Counted from the first letter of the stretch, positions 24,566 to 32,572 are shown. The stretch is DNA of 64,000 nucleotides from Halalkalibacter oceani (GCF_040544555.1 NZ_JBEPKD010000001.1:62001-126000); one strand, 5' to 3'. Notes: a model not told the origin generated them from the letters alone. Numbers and translations are program-made.

Positions 24566-24618
24566 GTAAGATTAAAGCGCTTTCCAGTAAGAAGTCAGTT
24601 AGAAATATATTTTATAGT
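24566..24618 (+). promoter_or_regulatory. promoter P2 with SARP-type direct-repeat operator
   Basis: GTAAG (24566), GTAAG (24587, 21 bp on), GTTAG (24598, 11 bp on), TATAGT (24613-24618, 15 bp on). This is the same grammar as P1 and P3, with one base fewer between the first two boxes. It drives the citryl-CoA-lyase-like gene and CoA-transferase genes. Confidence 0.72.
24571..24586 (+). promoter_or_regulatory. candidate cre site (CcpA)
   Basis: Sixteen bases with core AAAGCGCTTT match the cre consensus WTGNAARCGNWWWCAW at 14 positions. It lies between the first two regulator boxes of P2, so CcpA binding would compete with activation when preferred sugars are present. Confidence 0.55.
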
Positions 24619-24657
24619 TTTTCTATTCTACATGAATTGAATGGGGAGGCTGTCGCG

Positions 24658-25428
24658 ATGGAATTAGAAACAAGAATTGGCAAGTCAACGAAAGAATCGA
24701 TCGAAGTACATGGTTACGACCTGGCCGAGCAGTTAATCGGAAACATTACCCTTGCTGATATGGCGTTTTTAGGGGCGAAGCATCGAAAGCCGTCGGAGGA
24801 GGAATCACAAATGCTCAACGCATTGTTGATCGCGATTTGTGAGCACGGCTTTACCCCGAGTTCCATTTCGGCCCGACTTACGTATCTCGGCGCGCCCGAG
24901 GCTGTTCAGGCTGCCGTGGCGGCCGGCTTGCTTGGGGCCGGCACTGTTTATTTCGGGGCGATGGAATATGTCTCTGAAATGCTGCAAAACACTTTCCGGC
25001 AGCATGGAGAGGAGAAGAGCATTGAAGAGCTTGCGGCGACGGTCATTAAGGAACGGAAGGAGCAGGGTTTGCAACTGCCGGGGTTTGGTCACCACATCCA
25101 TAAACCGGTCGATCCGCGTACACCAAAGCTGTTCGCGTTAGCGGAAGATCTCGGCTTCCTCCGTAAGCATTCAAAGCTATTGCTGGAGATGCACAAGCAG
25201 TTTTGTGAGGAGAAAGGGAAGCAAATTACGTTAAATGTCACCGGAGCGATCGGGGCGATCATGTCGGATATGGAGATTGATTACAGACTTGTGAAGTCAT
25301 TTGCTGTCGCGGCGAGGGCTGTCGGGCTCGTCGGTCATATTGCCGAGGAGATTGAAAAAGGAAGGCAGGAATCCGTCGCTCAGCAGCTGTTTGAATATGT
25401 GGAGAACCATACCGATTACAGAAGTTGA
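24658..25428 (+). CDS. citryl-CoA lyase / citrate-synthase-like protein
   Basis: The 256-residue protein corresponds to the large-domain part of citrate synthase without the N-terminal region. Visible blocks are GFTPSSISARLTYLGAPEAVQAAVAAG, LPGFGHHIHKPVDPRTPKL (with the His of the CoA site) and NVTGAIGAIMSDM. Such short homologues are annotated as citryl-CoA lyases and perform Claisen-type cleavage or condensation of CoA thioesters. Here it precedes a CoA-transferase pair, so it may act on a CoA ester from a side route of the pathway. The start at 24658 has GGGGAGG upstream; the frame extends further 5' only into repeat and promoter sequence. Confidence 0.75.
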   Translation: MELETRIGKSTKESIEVHGYDLAEQLIGNITLADMAFLGAKHRKPSEEESQMLNALLIAICEHGFTPSSISARLTYLGAPEAVQAAVAAGLLGAGTVYFGAMEYVSEMLQNTFRQHGEEKSIEELAATVIKERKEQGLQLPGFGHHIHKPVDPRTPKLFALAEDLGFLRKHSKLLLEMHKQFCEEKGKQITLNVTGAIGAIMSDMEIDYRLVKSFAVAARAVGLVGHIAEEIEKGRQESVAQQLFEYVENHTDYRS

Positions 25429-25465
25429 TAAGCAGGTTATTTTTGATGAACGGAGGGTGTGACAG

Positions 25466-26128
25466 ATGATTAACAAAGTAATCGCTTCTGCTTCTGAGGC
25501 AGTTGCTGACGTAGATAACGCGAGCACGGTCTTGTTCGGCGGCTTCGGCGGCGCGGGGGTGCCGTATGAATTAATTTATGCGTTATACGACCAGGAGGCG
25601 AAAAACCTGACAGCCGTCAGCAACAATCCAGGCTATCACGAGGAAGGAATTGCGAAATTAATCGCTCATGACCGGATTGCGAAATTGCTCTGCTCTTTTC
25701 CGGTGCAAAAAGACAGCTATGTGTTTAAGGAAAAATATAAGCAGGGAAAAATTGATTTGGAGCTGATTCCCCAAGGGACGATGGCCGAACGGATCCGGGC
25801 CGGGGGAGCGGGCATTGAAGCCTTTTATACACCAACAGGTGTCGGGACGGAAGTGGCAAAAGGCAAGGACGAGAAGGAATTCAACGGGATCACTTGTATT
25901 CTAGAAAAAGCAATCAAAGGGGATTTTGCTTTTATTCGCGCGAAAAAGGCGGATCGCTGGGGCAATCTCGTTTACAACAAATCAGGGCGTAACTTTAATC
26001 CGGTGATGGCGATGGCGGCCAAGGTCACGATTGCTGAAGTTGATGAAATAGTCGAGGTCGGTGAATTGGACCCGGAGGCAATCGTCACACCGGGGATTTT
26101 CGTCCAACGTGTCGTAAAAAGGAGCTGA
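25466..26128 (+). CDS. 3-oxoacid (probable 3-oxoadipate) CoA-transferase subunit A
   Basis: The 220-residue alpha subunit of a family I CoA-transferase has GGFGGAGVP near residue 28, the family CoA-binding glycine motif. The EFNGITCILEKAIKGDFA and KADRWGNLVYNKSGRNFNPVMA blocks are also present. In this island it most plausibly moves CoA from succinyl-CoA to 3-oxoadipate (as PcaI does), because maleylacetate reductase and a thiolase are encoded nearby. Acetoacetate transfer is an alternative. It is followed six bases later by subunit B. Confidence 0.88.
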   Translation: MINKVIASASEAVADVDNASTVLFGGFGGAGVPYELIYALYDQEAKNLTAVSNNPGYHEEGIAKLIAHDRIAKLLCSFPVQKDSYVFKEKYKQGKIDLELIPQGTMAERIRAGGAGIEAFYTPTGVGTEVAKGKDEKEFNGITCILEKAIKGDFAFIRAKKADRWGNLVYNKSGRNFNPVMAMAAKVTIAEVDEIVEVGELDPEAIVTPGIFVQRVVKRS

Positions 26129-26134
26129 GAAAAA

Positions 26135-26800
26135 ATGGATCAACGACTGCTATCGAGAGAGCAAATTGCCAAACGGATCGCCCAAGAGCTGCGTAATGGC
26201 GATGTGATTAATTTAGGAATCGGCATTCCTGTCCTGGTCAGCAATTTCGTTTCCCCGGAAGCGGAATTTATCTATCACAGCGAACAAGGTGTACTGGGGA
26301 TGGGATCGCTTGCTGACCCGGATGAAGCTGATCCCGATCTCGTCAATGCCGCAAAGGAGCCTGTCACACTTGTTCCGGGAGGGAGCTTCTCTCATTCGGC
26401 CGACTCTTTTGCGATGGTCAGAGGTCAGCACATTGATGTGGCGGTGCTCGGCGCGATGCAAGTGTCAGAACGAGGCGACCTTGCCAATTGGAAAGTAAAA
26501 GGCGTGCAATTAGGCGGGATAGGCGGAGCCATGGATATTGCGATCGGAGCGAAGGCACTTTATATCGCGATGACGCATACGAGCAAGGATGGTCAGGCGA
26601 AAATCGTCAAGGAACTTGATTATCCGGTGACCGCTTTACAATGTGTAAGCTGTATTTTTACAGATATGGCTGTGATTGAAGTGACGAAGGAAGGGCTGCT
26701 TTTAAAAGAAATCGCCCCGGGACTGACGGTCGAGGAAGTCCAGCAGGCCACCGGGCCGGCATTAATTGTCCCGAATGATATAAAGGAGATTCACGTGTGA
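26135..26800 (+). CDS. 3-oxoacid (probable 3-oxoadipate) CoA-transferase subunit B
   Basis: The 221-residue beta subunit contains the catalytic glutamate in YHSEQGVLGMG, together with GDVINLGIGIPVLVSNF at the N-terminus and MTHTSKDGQAKIV further on. It pairs with subunit A just upstream to form the heterodimer that activates the 3-oxoacid (PcaJ-like role). AGGAGCTGAGAAAAA precedes the ATG. A terminator follows four bases after the stop. Confidence 0.9.
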   Translation: MDQRLLSREQIAKRIAQELRNGDVINLGIGIPVLVSNFVSPEAEFIYHSEQGVLGMGSLADPDEADPDLVNAAKEPVTLVPGGSFSHSADSFAMVRGQHIDVAVLGAMQVSERGDLANWKVKGVQLGGIGGAMDIAIGAKALYIAMTHTSKDGQAKIVKELDYPVTALQCVSCIFTDMAVIEVTKEGLLLKEIAPGLTVEEVQQATGPALIVPNDIKEIHV

Positions 26801-26803
26801 GGC

Positions 26804-26845
26804 AGGCCGGGTTAAAGGGTTTTTTACCTTTTTCCCGGCCTTTTT
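26804..26845 (+). terminator. terminator of the CoA-transferase operon
   Basis: AGGCCGGG / CCCGGCCT with inner AAAGG/CCTTT and trailing T tract. Confidence 0.85.
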
Positions 26846-26892
26846 GCTAATTTTTCTCCGTTCCTCTTTTTGTCAGAAAAAAAACGCTGTGA

Positions 26893-26946
26893 GTAAGAAA
26901 AAGAGCCTGCCTGTGTAAGTAACTGGTTAGAGCAGCGTTTTAAAGT
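26893..26946 (+). promoter_or_regulatory. promoter P3 with SARP-type direct-repeat operator
   Basis: GTAAG (26893), GTAAG (26915, 22 bp on), GTTAG (26926, 11 bp on), TAAAGT (26941-26946, 15 bp on). Box spacing is identical to P1. It drives the dioxygenase, esterase and probably the following genes. Confidence 0.72.
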
Positions 26947-26998
26947 GAAGACAGTGGTTCACCACATCAAATTAACAATGAACAAGGAGGAGAATTCT

Positions 26999-27973
26999 AT
27001 GCTGCAAAATCTTATTAACGGGATTCACCATGTAACGGCCGGGGTGGCAGGCGCCCAGGAAGATGTCGACTTCTTTACGACGATTGTCGGGCAACGTTTG
27101 GCTAAGCAGACGGTCTTAATGGACGGTCCATTGCCTATTTATCATCTTTATTATACAAATGCTGATGCTGATATCGGCTCGGCGATGACGACTTTTCCGT
27201 ATGGAAAGGCTGGAATTAAAGCAAGAAGAGGCTCAGGGCAGGTTAAGATCACATCGTATACCGTGCCTTCCAATTCACTCGAATTTTGGGTGGCGCATTT
27301 TCAAAAGCATCATGTCCGGCACGGTACCATTGAAGAACGCTTTGGCCAAAGACGCCTAACTTTTATGCATCCATGCGGGCTTGAGTTTGAATTTGTCGAA
27401 GATGATACGGATACAAGGAGAGGATATGTCACCGATGACGTATCGATTAACGAAGCGGTCAAAGGATTCCATAGTGTGACGATGTCGGTGCGGGAAGTAG
27501 AAGAACAGAACCGTTTTATTACTGAAGTGCTCGGCTTTCAATTTATCGGCCAGGAAAGGAATTATTATCAGTATGAATTAAAGGAGGGGGGAGCGAATAA
27601 AACGATTTATGTTGTGCACGAGCCGGATCTTCCTCAAGGAAGCTGGGGTCTCGGTGCCGGTACGATTCATCATGTTGCCTTTGCCGTTGATACGGACGAT
27701 GAGCTAAATCAGGTGCGGGAAATTGTGACGGGCTTGGGCTTTACCGACATGTCCGAAATTAAAGACCGTTATTACTTCCATTCCGCATACGTCAGATCGC
27801 CTGGTGGCATTCTTTGTGAGTTCACGACAAGTGATATCGGCTTTACGATCGATGAACCGTTTGAAGAGCTTGGACAAAAGCTTCATCTTCCGCCGTGGAA
27901 GCTTAAGGATAGTGAAGAAATTATGAGCCAGCTTGAACCGATCACCAATCCGCAAAAGCCACTGGTGAAATAA
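26999..27973 (+). CDS. hydroquinone ring-cleaving dioxygenase, LinE/PcpA/MhqO family
   Basis: The 324-residue protein has two vicinal-oxygen-chelate repeats. The presumed Fe(II) ligands are His in GIHHVT (10/11), His in TIHHVAF (224/225) and Glu in GGILCEFTT (274), the pattern of LinE and PcpA. These enzymes open hydroquinones 1,2 to the hydroxyl and, for chloro-substituted ones, yield maleylacetate. With maleylacetate reductase in the same operon the product is very probably maleylacetate or its precursor. AAGGAGGAG precedes the ATG at 26999; an upstream in-frame ATG lies in the promoter region. MhqO-like detoxification is the alternative role. Confidence 0.88.
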   Translation: MLQNLINGIHHVTAGVAGAQEDVDFFTTIVGQRLAKQTVLMDGPLPIYHLYYTNADADIGSAMTTFPYGKAGIKARRGSGQVKITSYTVPSNSLEFWVAHFQKHHVRHGTIEERFGQRRLTFMHPCGLEFEFVEDDTDTRRGYVTDDVSINEAVKGFHSVTMSVREVEEQNRFITEVLGFQFIGQERNYYQYELKEGGANKTIYVVHEPDLPQGSWGLGAGTIHHVAFAVDTDDELNQVREIVTGLGFTDMSEIKDRYYFHSAYVRSPGGILCEFTTSDIGFTIDEPFEELGQKLHLPPWKLKDSEEIMSQLEPITNPQKPLVK

Positions 27974-27982
27974 GGCGCGTTA

Positions 27983-28618
27983 ATGAATATTCATTTACAG
28001 CAGCCGGTCGTCAGGCGGGGGCCGGCGGTTTCTGAAGCACAAGCCGTTGTCTTCATGGTGCACGGGCGTGACCAAACGACTGAGTACGTCTTGAATCTAG
28101 TGGATCGCATCCAGCTTCCTGATGTTCATTATGTCGCCCCGCAAGCGGCTCAGAACAGCTGGTACCCGGTCGGCTTCATGAAAGAGATCGCTGAAAATGA
28201 GCCTTATTTAAGCTATGCTCTCGATTGCTATGAGCAGCGGATTTCAGAGCTGGTCGCCGAGGGCATACCGAAATCGAAGATCGTCCTGCTCGGGTTTTCG
28301 CAGGGAGCTTGTTTAACAGCTGAATTTGCGGTACGCCGTCCTGAACGGTATGGCGGGATTATCGTCTATACGGGTGGGGTGATCGGGCCTGATGGCACGA
28401 AATGGAATAGCCAAGGCTCCTTTCAGAATACTCCGGTTTTTCTGGGGTCAAGCGATGTCGATGAATGGGTGCCGGAACAACGGATTCATGATACCGCGGC
28501 GATTTTTAACAAGCTCGGCGCTCAAACGAAAACGGTTATATATAAAGGGATGGGGCATGAGATCAATGACGACGAAATCGATTTTGCAAGAGAGATGATT
28601 CGCAATGTGAAAGAATGA
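27983..28618 (+). CDS. phospholipase/carboxylesterase family hydrolase (MhqD-like)
   Basis: The 211-residue alpha/beta hydrolase has FMVHGRDQ (oxyanion region), the nucleophile GFSQGACLT (near residue 108) and the acid and histidine in SSDVDEWVP and GMGHEI. It resembles MhqD, the esterase found beside the dioxygenase MhqO in bacilli. It begins ten bases after the dioxygenase and may hydrolyse an ester or acyl intermediate from ring cleavage. The second reading frames in this region are shadows. Confidence 0.85.
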   Translation: MNIHLQQPVVRRGPAVSEAQAVVFMVHGRDQTTEYVLNLVDRIQLPDVHYVAPQAAQNSWYPVGFMKEIAENEPYLSYALDCYEQRISELVAEGIPKSKIVLLGFSQGACLTAEFAVRRPERYGGIIVYTGGVIGPDGTKWNSQGSFQNTPVFLGSSDVDEWVPEQRIHDTAAIFNKLGAQTKTVIYKGMGHEINDDEIDFAREMIRNVKE

Positions 28619-28655
28619 AGTGCGGGAGGTTCTGCCGAAAATCGTAATCAAAAAA

Positions 28656-28671
28656 TAGAAAGCGCTTTCGG
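28656..28671 (+). promoter_or_regulatory. candidate cre-like palindrome before the thiolase
   Basis: GAAAGCGCTTTC is a perfect 12-base palindrome matching the cre core, though the outer positions fit poorly. It lies about 100 bases before the thiolase start. Confidence 0.35.
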
Positions 28672-28770
28672 TTTTGCCGGAACTTCTCATTGCCCTTCCA
28701 GAAGAAACGCACATTGTGCCCATGCTTATTTTGGAAGGGTCTTTTGCATTTAATAGAAGGGGGGAGTCGG

Positions 28771-29970
28771 ATGGCAGCTCGTGCGTATATTGTACGTGCA
28801 CAGCGCACTGCGGTCGGCAAGCTAGGGGGTACCCTGAAAAGGATCGAACCCGATGACTTGCTTTTACCTTTGCTTCAGGATATCAAAAAGCAGAAATCGC
28901 TACCCGAGAGCCTGATCAATGAGGTCATTGTCGGTCAGGCGAAACAAAGTCAGGATCAGGCAAACATAGCGAGAAAAGCGCTGTTAAAAGCTGATTTTCC
29001 AGAGTCGCTGCCGGGCTATACGGTTCATCGCCAATGTGGAAGCGGGATGCAGGCGATTCATAACGCCTTTTTTCAAATGAAAGCCGGCCTGGGGGAGGCC
29101 TTTATTGTGGCAGGGGTCGAAAGCATGAGTACAGCGCCTTATTATTTGCGCAATGCCCGGTTCGGGTTTTTCTCAGGAAATGCCGAGATTCTCGATCCGA
29201 ATAAAGAGAGTCAGCCGGGGTCACAGCCGGAAGAAACCTATGGACGATTGACGATGGGGATGACCGCTGAGAATCTCGCAGAAGAATACTCGATCTCGAG
29301 AGCAGAGCAGGATGCCTTTGCCCATGCCAGTCAAACGAAAGCAAATGCGGCAATCATAAGCGGAAGGTTCAAAGACGAAATCATCCCGATTTCGGTCCCG
29401 CAACGAAAAGGGGAGCCGCTGCTTTTCGCCACGGATGAGCACCCTAGAAAAACCACGATCGAAAAACTGGCTTCTCTCAAACCGGTGTTTAAACAAAATG
29501 GAACGGTGACAGCTGGAAATTCGTCAGGATTTAACGACGGTGCCTCGCTGCTGCTCGTCGTCTCTGAAAACATCATCAAGCACTATCAACTGAAGCCGCT
29601 CGTTGAGATCGTCGGTGTCGGGGTAGCGGGAGTGCAGCCTGAGCGGATGGGAATCGGTCCGGTACAGGCAACGGAAAAAGCATTACAAATGGCGAAGCTG
29701 AGACGTGAGGATCTTGGTTTAGTAGAGGTGAATGAAGCCTTTGCTGCACAAGCGCTTGCCGTCATGAAAGAACTTGATCTTCCTGAGGAAATTGTCAATG
29801 TCAATGGCGGGGCAATCGCGCTCGGACATCCGATTGGGAACAGCGGGGCGAGAATTTGTGTGACGCTGATTCATGAAATGATGAGGCGAGGAGTTGAATG
29901 GGGGCTAGCGACTTTATGTATTGCCGGTGGTCAGGGAATTGCCACGATTTTCAGACATGCCGCTCGATGA
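28771..29970 (+). CDS. acetyl-CoA acyltransferase (thiolase), probable 3-oxoadipyl-CoA thiolase
   Basis: The 399-residue thiolase has the acyl-accepting cysteine in HRQCGSGMQAI (near residue 88), the histidine motif NVNGGAIALGHPIGNSGAR, and the final cysteine in TLCIAGGQG. Together they make a complete active site. Within this island it most plausibly splits 3-oxoadipyl-CoA into succinyl-CoA and acetyl-CoA, as PcaF does. A general degradative thiolase is possible. GAAGGGGGGAG precedes the ATG at 28771; an earlier in-frame ATG at 28690 lies in the intergenic region and was not used. Confidence 0.9.
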   Translation: MAARAYIVRAQRTAVGKLGGTLKRIEPDDLLLPLLQDIKKQKSLPESLINEVIVGQAKQSQDQANIARKALLKADFPESLPGYTVHRQCGSGMQAIHNAFFQMKAGLGEAFIVAGVESMSTAPYYLRNARFGFFSGNAEILDPNKESQPGSQPEETYGRLTMGMTAENLAEEYSISRAEQDAFAHASQTKANAAIISGRFKDEIIPISVPQRKGEPLLFATDEHPRKTTIEKLASLKPVFKQNGTVTAGNSSGFNDGASLLLVVSENIIKHYQLKPLVEIVGVGVAGVQPERMGIGPVQATEKALQMAKLRREDLGLVEVNEAFAAQALAVMKELDLPEEIVNVNGGAIALGHPIGNSGARICVTLIHEMMRRGVEWGLATLCIAGGQGIATIFRHAAR

Positions 29971-30002
29971 GCTCGCGTTGACCTTGATAAAGGAGAATCG
30001 GA

Positions 30003-31082
30003 ATGGAAGCATTTTTATATGAAAGTCATGAATCCCGTGTCAAATTCGGTAGAGGGCTGATAAGAGAAGCTGGATTTGAGCTGGAGAAACTAGGCGGCAA
30101 AAGAGCACTGGTGATCACGACAGCGGGGCGCCGGGAACTCGCCAATAGCATGGCCGCATTACTTGGAGAACGGTGCGCCGCTATGTTTACGGAAGCGGTT
30201 CAGCATGTACCCGTAAAAACGGTCGATAATGCGATGAAAGTCGTGCGTCAATTTGATGTTGATAGCTTTGTGCCTGTTGGCGGAGGTTCCTCAATTGGCC
30301 TGGCGAAAGCGCTCGCTTTGAAAACTGGCTACCCGATCTTGGCGATCCCGACAACCTATGCCGGTTCAGAGATGACACCGATTTGGGGAATCACGGAAAA
30401 CGGGCAGAAAAAAACGGGGAAAAGTTTGCTTGTCAGGCCGAAAACAGTCATTTATGACCCCGAATTAACAGTGACCTTGCCGTCACGCCTGACAGCGACA
30501 AGTGGCATAAATGCTGTAGCCCATTGTGTAGAAGGGCTATATGCTGAAAATGCCAATCCGGTCATTTCCCTGTTGGCGGAGGAAGGAATTCGCGTCCTCT
30601 GTTCAACGTTGCAGGCGCTTATCGAGAGCCCGAAAGATGTCACCCTGCGTACGGAAGCTTTGTACGGGACATGGCTCGGCAGCTTCGTGCTAGGTTCGGT
30701 AGGGATGGCGCTCCATCATAAGCTGTGCCATGTGCTTGGGGGGAGCTATAATCTTCAGCACGCGGAGACGCATGCTGTCATCCTGCCCTATGCGCTCTGG
30801 TACAACTCAGCTGCTATCCGGCCGGCGCTGGAAGCGATCGCCCGGGCGCTCAACTGCGAGCCTGATGATGTCGCCGGCTCTTTATACGATCTGACAAATG
30901 CCTTGGGTGTTCCTGTTTCATTAAAGGAAATCGGGATGAAGAAGGAGCAGCTTGACGAAGCTGCGGACATTGCTGTGAAACATCCATACTACAACCCCCG
31001 GCCTCTTGAGGCAACCTCAATTCGTCATTTATTAGAGTACGCCTTTTATGGAGAAAGACCAAAACGGAGCAAGCTGCTTTAA
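30003..31082 (+). CDS. maleylacetate reductase
   Basis: The 359-residue iron-alcohol-dehydrogenase-fold enzyme reduces maleylacetate to 3-oxoadipate with NAD(P)H. Visible family features are VPVGGGSSIGLAKALALKTG (nucleotide binding), IPTTYAGSEMTPIWGITE, GINAVAHCVEGLYA and HHKLCHVLGG, which are characteristic of MacA/LinF-type maleylacetate reductases. It follows the thiolase after 32 bases with AAAGGAGAATCGG before the ATG. This gene fixes the chemistry of the island as the maleylacetate/3-oxoadipate route. Confidence 0.93.
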   Translation: MEAFLYESHESRVKFGRGLIREAGFELEKLGGKRALVITTAGRRELANSMAALLGERCAAMFTEAVQHVPVKTVDNAMKVVRQFDVDSFVPVGGGSSIGLAKALALKTGYPILAIPTTYAGSEMTPIWGITENGQKKTGKSLLVRPKTVIYDPELTVTLPSRLTATSGINAVAHCVEGLYAENANPVISLLAEEGIRVLCSTLQALIESPKDVTLRTEALYGTWLGSFVLGSVGMALHHKLCHVLGGSYNLQHAETHAVILPYALWYNSAAIRPALEAIARALNCEPDDVAGSLYDLTNALGVPVSLKEIGMKKEQLDEAADIAVKHPYYNPRPLEATSIRHLLEYAFYGERPKRSKLL

Positions 31083-31109
31083 CAAGCAATTTGGAAGGAG
31101 GGAAGCCGG

Positions 31110-32081
31110 GTGAGTGGACCTTTGAACGATCCATCTGGGCTTGTCCTGTTATATGATGATCTTGCCAGTCAGCTTGGCTATTTGATGGGAGCGGCGACGG
31201 AAGTAAATAAGGAAAAGGTGAATTTTATGGCTCACCATGGAAAAGGGCTTGTCTATGTCTGCATTACAGAAAGTCATGCAAAGCGACTCGCCTTGCCCCT
31301 GATCGGCGGAGCGGGTTCGTTACAGTCCGCTAAAGCCTTCGCTGTTTCGGTAGACTATACAACATCAACGACAGGGATTTCCACGTTTGAACGTGCGGAG
31401 ACGATTCGCGCATTTGCCAGGGCAGGGACGAAAGCAGAAGACTTTAAAAGACCGGGTCACATCTTTCCATTAATCAGCAGCGATAAAGGCATCATAACAA
31501 AGCGGAACATTTGCGAAGCGGCAGTCTCTCTGGCGGATATGCTCACAAAGGAACCTGTTGCCTACCTTTGCGAAATTCTTGATGAAAAAGGAAAGATAGC
31601 CTCATTAGACAGGTTACGTGAAATGGCTGAACTCCATCGCCTTCCCTTCGTCACGATCAGTGAGGTGACTACATGGCAGCTTGAAAAAACAAATTGGCTC
31701 GATATAGGGGAAAGAAAAGTGATGAAAGCGGCCAATCAGGAGATCGACGTTTATCAAATGACAAACCGCCTGAATGAAAGCAGCTTCACGGTCTATTTGC
31801 GGAAAACACGAGACAAACTGAAGCGGATTCATGTGTACGAACAATGCATATGGGGTGACTTGTTGAATGAAAACCAAAATTGCTCGTGTGAAAAACACTT
31901 TCCGTACTATTTTGATCAATTATTATACGGTACCTACAGCTGTCTCATTTATCAACGGGCAGATGAACGTCAACCGCTTAGCGCCGAAGAAAAGAGAGTG
32001 GTCATTAAGCAACTGCGTGAATGGATACAGCAAACAGACATGACGCAAAAGTCCGATCAGAAAATAAAAGAATTGACGTGA
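31110..32081 (+). CDS. divergent RibB/RibBA-like protein in the catabolic operon
   Basis: The first 200 residues align with 3,4-dihydroxy-2-butanone-4-phosphate synthase: GLVYVCITESHAKRLALPL, TTSTTGISTFERAETIRAFARAGTKAEDFKRPGHIFPL (only the cores cited) and VAYLCEI. The acidic catalytic loop, DDEDRENEGD in true RibB, is replaced by YDDLASQLGY, and the downstream part resembles only loosely a GTP cyclohydrolase II domain. It is therefore probably not a riboflavin enzyme. The role is unknown; it may be a lyase for a pathway intermediate or a regulator. GGAAGGAGGGAAGCC precedes the GTG. Confidence 0.75.
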   Translation: MSGPLNDPSGLVLLYDDLASQLGYLMGAATEVNKEKVNFMAHHGKGLVYVCITESHAKRLALPLIGGAGSLQSAKAFAVSVDYTTSTTGISTFERAETIRAFARAGTKAEDFKRPGHIFPLISSDKGIITKRNICEAAVSLADMLTKEPVAYLCEILDEKGKIASLDRLREMAELHRLPFVTISEVTTWQLEKTNWLDIGERKVMKAANQEIDVYQMTNRLNESSFTVYLRKTRDKLKRIHVYEQCIWGDLLNENQNCSCEKHFPYYFDQLLYGTYSCLIYQRADERQPLSAEEKRVVIKQLREWIQQTDMTQKSDQKIKELT

Positions 32082-32115
32082 CTACACTCGGGCAAACAAA
32101 CTGGGGGAACGGGGA

Positions 32116-32572
32116 ATGAAAGAAAACGACGATCTCATCATTCATTTACCTGACTTGTCCTTCGTACAGTGGTGTGAGAAAAGATATGGCCTCAATCGAG
32201 GCGTTTACAATACGATCGACGAATGGTTTTTTCTGAACGGAACAAAAGACATCCTGAAACGAAGGAAAAAGATTTTGCACTTTTTAGCCAATCACTCCAA
32301 AGAATGCCGGAATGGCAGGCGGATGAAGTTTGGTCATGGCCGGCTGACGGCATTGTTAACGGAATTCCTGGAAGTGAATCAGAGGAGTGGCAGACAAGAG
32401 GATATAAAGGAAAACGCGATTTCTTAGCCATCAAAAAATGGGTGTGGAAACGATTAGAACAGCATGGGTGAAAGATGAAGATGGCTCCTCTTACTATATT
32501 TTAGAAACATTAAAGAAGGCTTTTGATCCAAACGGGATCATGAAGAAAGGGACGATTTTCCCGATTGAATAA
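32116..32572 (+). pseudogene. frameshifted gene, C-terminus like FAD-linked oxidases
   Basis: An ATG behind GGGGAACGGGG opens a frame (IHLPDLSFVQWCEKRYGL...) that stops at 32427. The protein-like reading moves to a second frame near 32270 (AAAAAG run) and to a third near 32433 (AAAAAA run). There it ends with YYILETLKKAFDPNGIMKK and TIFPIE, close to the C-terminal FDPNGI...GK.F signature of GlcD/VAO-type FAD oxidases. Both shifts are at A homopolymers, so they may be sequencing errors or recent mutations. About 150 residues if repaired, much shorter than a full oxidase. Last gene of the island. Confidence 0.6.

Noticed and set aside
24355..24657. Longer N-terminus for the citryl-CoA-lyase-like gene
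   Set aside because: This part translates a dispersed repeat and the P2 promoter. The ATG at 24658 has a proper ribosome binding site.
28690..28770. Earlier ATG for the thiolase
   Set aside because: The added segment is intergenic in character and is followed by a much better ribosome binding site before 28771.
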